From an uncultured Selenomonadales bacterium (GTDB taxonomy: Bacteria; Bacillota; Negativicutes; Selenomonadales; Selenomonadaceae): 8,757 bases of DNA. Under the pieces are notes generated by a model. That model ran no database searches and was not told the DNA's origin. It was given only the letters and a program-made list of their open reading frames with translations. Where the stretch lies: NCBI GenBank assembly GCA_947167555.1, contig CAMVIO010000070.1:1-8757 (forward strand). The letters run 5' to 3'. This document shows, in pieces, positions 7,501-8,757 of this stretch (the stretch's first letter is position 1; each line of letters starts with the position of its first letter). Position numbers and translations under genes: made by a program.

Positions 7501-8757
7501 GCGCGAAAAATCTCGCGGCGGGCACGGCGGTCACGGGCGCCTCGCACACGCAGGATTTCGACACGAAAACGGCAAACGGCGTTGCGCTTTCCGCGACGAT
7601 CGAAGGCACCGTCTCCGTTCCCGAATCGGGCGTGGTCAGCTACAAAACGGACAGCGTCACGCTGAACCGCGCCGCCCTCGCGGGCTGGAACGGCGAGACG
7701 GACAAAGTGCCGGAAGGCTGGCTGAAAAACAATTCGGGCGTCATCGTCAACACCGACAATATGAGCCCCCACCCCGAAAATCTTGCGCGGCGCATCACGA
7801 CTATTTTGACCGGTCCGGCGGGCTTCTTCTCGGACGCCACGCTGACAGGCGCGAACCTCTATGCTGTCGACCGCCCCTTCAGCAGCACGAGAAACGGCGT
7901 CACGCTGGGCGGCACCTGGTCCCGAGGCGTGGACGTCGGTCCCGGCGGCGCGCGCCTGATCTTCCGGGCCGGCGACGCCAATGTGAACTCCGTCGCCATC
8001 GGATTAATCCCGTGGTGGGACGGCGGGGTCCTTCGCCCCAACGCTTGGCTGGACGCCATTCATTACGACAACGTCGACGCCGTCGACACGACGAATTTCT
8101 CGATCGCGAACCCTGCGGACGCGGGCGCGGGCGAAATCATGATGCTGCTGAAGGCAAACAGCACCCTGAAGGATATGGCGGCGGAAACGAAAACGGCGCA
8201 CTACGCTTATCAACCCGTTTCCGGCGTCACCGTCACCGGCGGCCTCACGGGACAGCTGGAAGCGAAGGCTGGCGCCCTCACCTTCAAGGCCACGGAAAAC
8301 CGCGCCTCGAATATCGCCTTCCGCGGCGTGAACTGGACCGGCGAGACGCCGCTAACCGCCTGCCCGGAGAAAATCACCTGCAACGGCGCGACAGTGAATA
8401 CCTCGAAAATCGCCTTCATGAACGTTTCCAACCTGAAGGTCGGCGACGTCACCACACTTCTCACTAATTACGACGGAAAGCCGGGCGCCATCGTCGGCGA
8501 CAAATACCGGATCGGCACGGCCTTCGAGGGTGACGGCAAAGCCTCCATGGTTTGGGACGACCTGATCTTCACCGTGGAATCCGCCCCCGAAGCGGCGGAG
8601 CAGACCCACAACGCACTGATGGGCGCGGGCGCGGGCATGGTGGCGCTGTCGTCGGGCAACGACTTCATCGAAGGCGCCGCGGGCGGACTCGGTCAGGCTG
8701 CAAACACCGGCTCCGACGGCGTATCGACTTACGCGCAGATGGGCGGCGGCGCGACGC
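4527..8757 (+). CDS. Large AIDA-type autotransporter adhesin, 5' part (runs off the right edge)
   Basis: One uninterrupted frame of 1410 codons continues past the window, so the gene is partial at its 3' end. The N-terminus MKQSRRKSLEKK is basic and followed by a hydrophobic stretch (about 13-35, ending near ALPYVNV), giving a Sec export signal; the cleavage point is unclear. Residues about 90-580 form an array of AIDA strand-loop-strand repeats built on GGTQ-I-[I/V]. Residues about 632-1360 form a second repeat domain of about 107 residues per unit. From about 1360 the text turns Ala/Gly-rich (NALMGAG, ALSSGNDFIEGAAGG, DGVSTYAQMGGGA), which resembles the junction into an autotransporter beta-barrel. 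The barrel itself lies beyond the window. The product should be a type V secreted surface protein, probably an adhesin or biofilm factor. Eight cysteines in the passenger are unusual. The AIDA repeat class is a known O-heptosylation target in other bacteria. Confidence 0.93.
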   Translation, partial: MKQSRRKSLEKKLAAAISVVNLLNAAVPIALPYVNVMRGGDGTAPGAFVNVAEANYSSTHTTISACVVSKRETHNILSFYDNQTQTISSGGFGFVQDMWGGTQFVLSGGTGKIKRMSGGSQIASRNCYVGEVEIMKGGTQIIPTGGAAHVDTMSGGTQLILPWDPMQGEITIAQIGTMQNGVQIVSSAGGVTSIGTMNGGTQILIAHDHYTGKTTPTGTIETMNGGTQVISSGAFGEATTMNGGTQIASAGGTGTVTSLKGGTQIISQGGLGLKTGVCGGTQIVEAGGAVKRTTVSAGGLLIAKEGSVVGDGTKVNSGGILEEHGGAALPENLQEVFTAGGTHRIINLTRDHYDVVTHEHGCNILEVASGATATNATVHEGGTEIVMLQGKSENSQIFSGGTQIVSGGTAISADVGPSGVQIVSGGTGTAFVVHDGGTQIVRAGTGIVETLNSEAGSGGQQQGSGGVAVVKHLVNGTQEIRSGGGTVVTMDGGTQQICDDSGKGVVQTLNGGTQNIRPRAKGYTDVLNSGGTQEIHSGGTGAVGTFAGGTVSMRPGSLFAKNLTGYGTVDQLNMGGTATATGGAITGNSASVGVLSVAEGGSVTLTNDLNASVISLGTTPTSMNPLVSAGGNITVNTVDFTGLRSKKRVAEYNFLSAGGAISDLTVARNGKTAALKAGDIIERPFVHETVSPKTGLTLGYDTAHTVYLSKDRHTLGYKIQNVYTDAAFSGTIPWSATTPYYDVSEYYFGANPTVDLAKLGFSFSADAARTLALDKTMTLISGFQNPPTISAQAPTSFPVFYSGVNTDLSATAYGMASASVNAVRYILDSVILDKVSVRGINGAADQVPPGWRANASGVVVDTDTLEVAPDNLLNQFTLLTANGSFFSDKNITGAYKYRDRADFRHTLDGVTLSGVWSRGIKTADHGRSLVFVSGELKGNGISLGSMTWNKPRALTGALNCDFTGAAVDAANLSFSGLDTAVTAGSTTNLLTGAKNLAAGTAVTGASHTQDFDTKTANGVALSATIEGTVSVPESGVVSYKTDSVTLNRAALAGWNGETDKVPEGWLKNNSGVIVNTDNMSPHPENLARRITTILTGPAGFFSDATLTGANLYAVDRPFSSTRNGVTLGGTWSRGVDVGPGGARLIFRAGDANVNSVAIGLIPWWDGGVLRPNAWLDAIHYDNVDAVDTTNFSIANPADAGAGEIMMLLKANSTLKDMAAETKTAHYAYQPVSGVTVTGGLTGQLEAKAGALTFKATENRASNIAFRGVNWTGETPLTACPEKITCNGATVNTSKIAFMNVSNLKVGDVTTLLTNYDGKPGAIVGDKYRIGTAFEGDGKASMVWDDLIFTVESAPEAAEQTHNALMGAGAGMVALSSGNDFIEGAAGGLGQAANTGSDGVSTYAQMGGGAT
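4824..6260 (+). repeat. AIDA strand-loop-strand repeat array (coding)
   Basis: GGTQ occurs 13 times exactly between residues 100 and 533. Clear variants (GGSQ, GGTE, GGTH, NGTQ, NGVQ, SGVQ, and final GGTV/GGTA) bring the array to about 20 units of roughly 17-25 residues. Each unit reads approximately: hydrophobic pair, S-x-GG, T or A, hydrophobic, two variable residues, then [N/S/D]-GGTQ. This is the stacked beta-strand unit of AIDA-I-like passengers. At DNA level two neighbouring units share a 21-base identical stretch (5732-5752 and 5786-5806, offset 54), so unit gain or loss by recombination is plausible. Some units carry long loop insertions, for example 5142-5180. Confidence 0.9.
6423..8610 (+). 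repeat. Seven-unit repeat of about 107 residues in the passenger (coding)
   Basis: Each unit opens with V-[D/N]-x3-[L/F/M/I]. The D/N falls at residues 636, 755, 861, 968, 1075, 1187 and 1291. About 20 residues later comes a [L/I/F]-L-[T/S/K] motif (for example TLLTANGSFFSD, TTILTGPAGFFSD, MMLLKANST). Next is a GVTL-x-G strand, often followed by WSRG, and the unit closes on an aromatic anchor. That anchor is W734, I840, W948, W1054, W1163 and W1270, spaced 106, 108, 106, 109 and 107. The seventh unit loses its last part as the sequence passes into the barrel linker. Units two apart are more alike (GWRANASGVVVDTD near 850-862 versus GWLKNNSGVIVNTD near 1064-1077, offset 214). I do not recognise a named family. 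Confidence 0.8.

Noticed and set aside
6801..7772. Minus-strand open frame opposite the 107-residue repeat region
   Set aside because: Its Arg/Gly/Ala-rich antisense composition has no features. The plus frame is continuous and shows internal repeats.
8655..8700. RTX-like calcium motif (SSGNDFIEGAAGG)
   Set aside because: It is a single occurrence without the nine-residue tandem pattern. It fits the Gly/Ala-rich linker before the barrel.

Overview
The window is GC-rich bacterial DNA carrying four genes, all on the + strand. A type V autotransporter implies a diderm (outer-membrane) organism. Strong AGAGGTG-type ribosome binding sites, TTG starts, a DUF4337 protein and an AIDA-repeat adhesin whose N-terminus begins MKQSRRKSLEKK and continues through ALPYVNV suggest a diderm Firmicute (Negativicutes). 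Synergistota is a possible alternative. The taxonomic call is inference from style, not proof.

Layout. Positions 1-103 hold two copies of a small GC-rich palindromic intergenic repeat. An extended -10 promoter (124-132) then leads into a compact sensory unit. It comprises a membrane-anchored BMP/PnrA-type periplasmic binding protein (182-1297, TTG start) and a hybrid histidine kinase (1290-3836, TTG start, 8-base overlap). The kinase carries a complete HisKA-HATPase-receiver-Hpt phosphorelay. After an A/T-rich gap comes a small three-helix membrane protein of the DUF4337 family (3880-4443), followed by a rho-independent terminator (4452-4486). The last half of the window is the 5' part of one very large autotransporter gene (4527 to beyond 8757), open at the right edge. 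It has an export signal, an AIDA-type strand-loop-strand repeat array with 13 exact GGTQ motifs, a second repeat domain of about 107 residues per unit, and the first residues leading into the beta-barrel.

How the genes may work together. The binding protein has no ABC permease or ATPase genes beside it and is translationally coupled to the kinase. The simplest reading is a ligand-sensing pair, comparable in logic to LuxP/LuxQ or TorT/TorS, that detects a small molecule outside the inner membrane and starts a His-Asp-His phosphorelay. The final response regulator is not in the window. DUF4337 may be a third cistron of the same transcript. The autotransporter is a surface adhesin candidate. Control of it by the phosphorelay is conceivable but not shown.

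The most unusual thing seen is the second passenger repeat. Seven divergent units of about 107 residues are marked by a V-[D/N] motif at residues 636, 755, 861, 968, 1075, 1187 and 1291, and by a Trp (once Ile) at 734, 840, 948, 1054, 1163 and 1270. A stronger 214-residue superperiod suggests a later two-unit duplication. I cannot assign this repeat to a named family.
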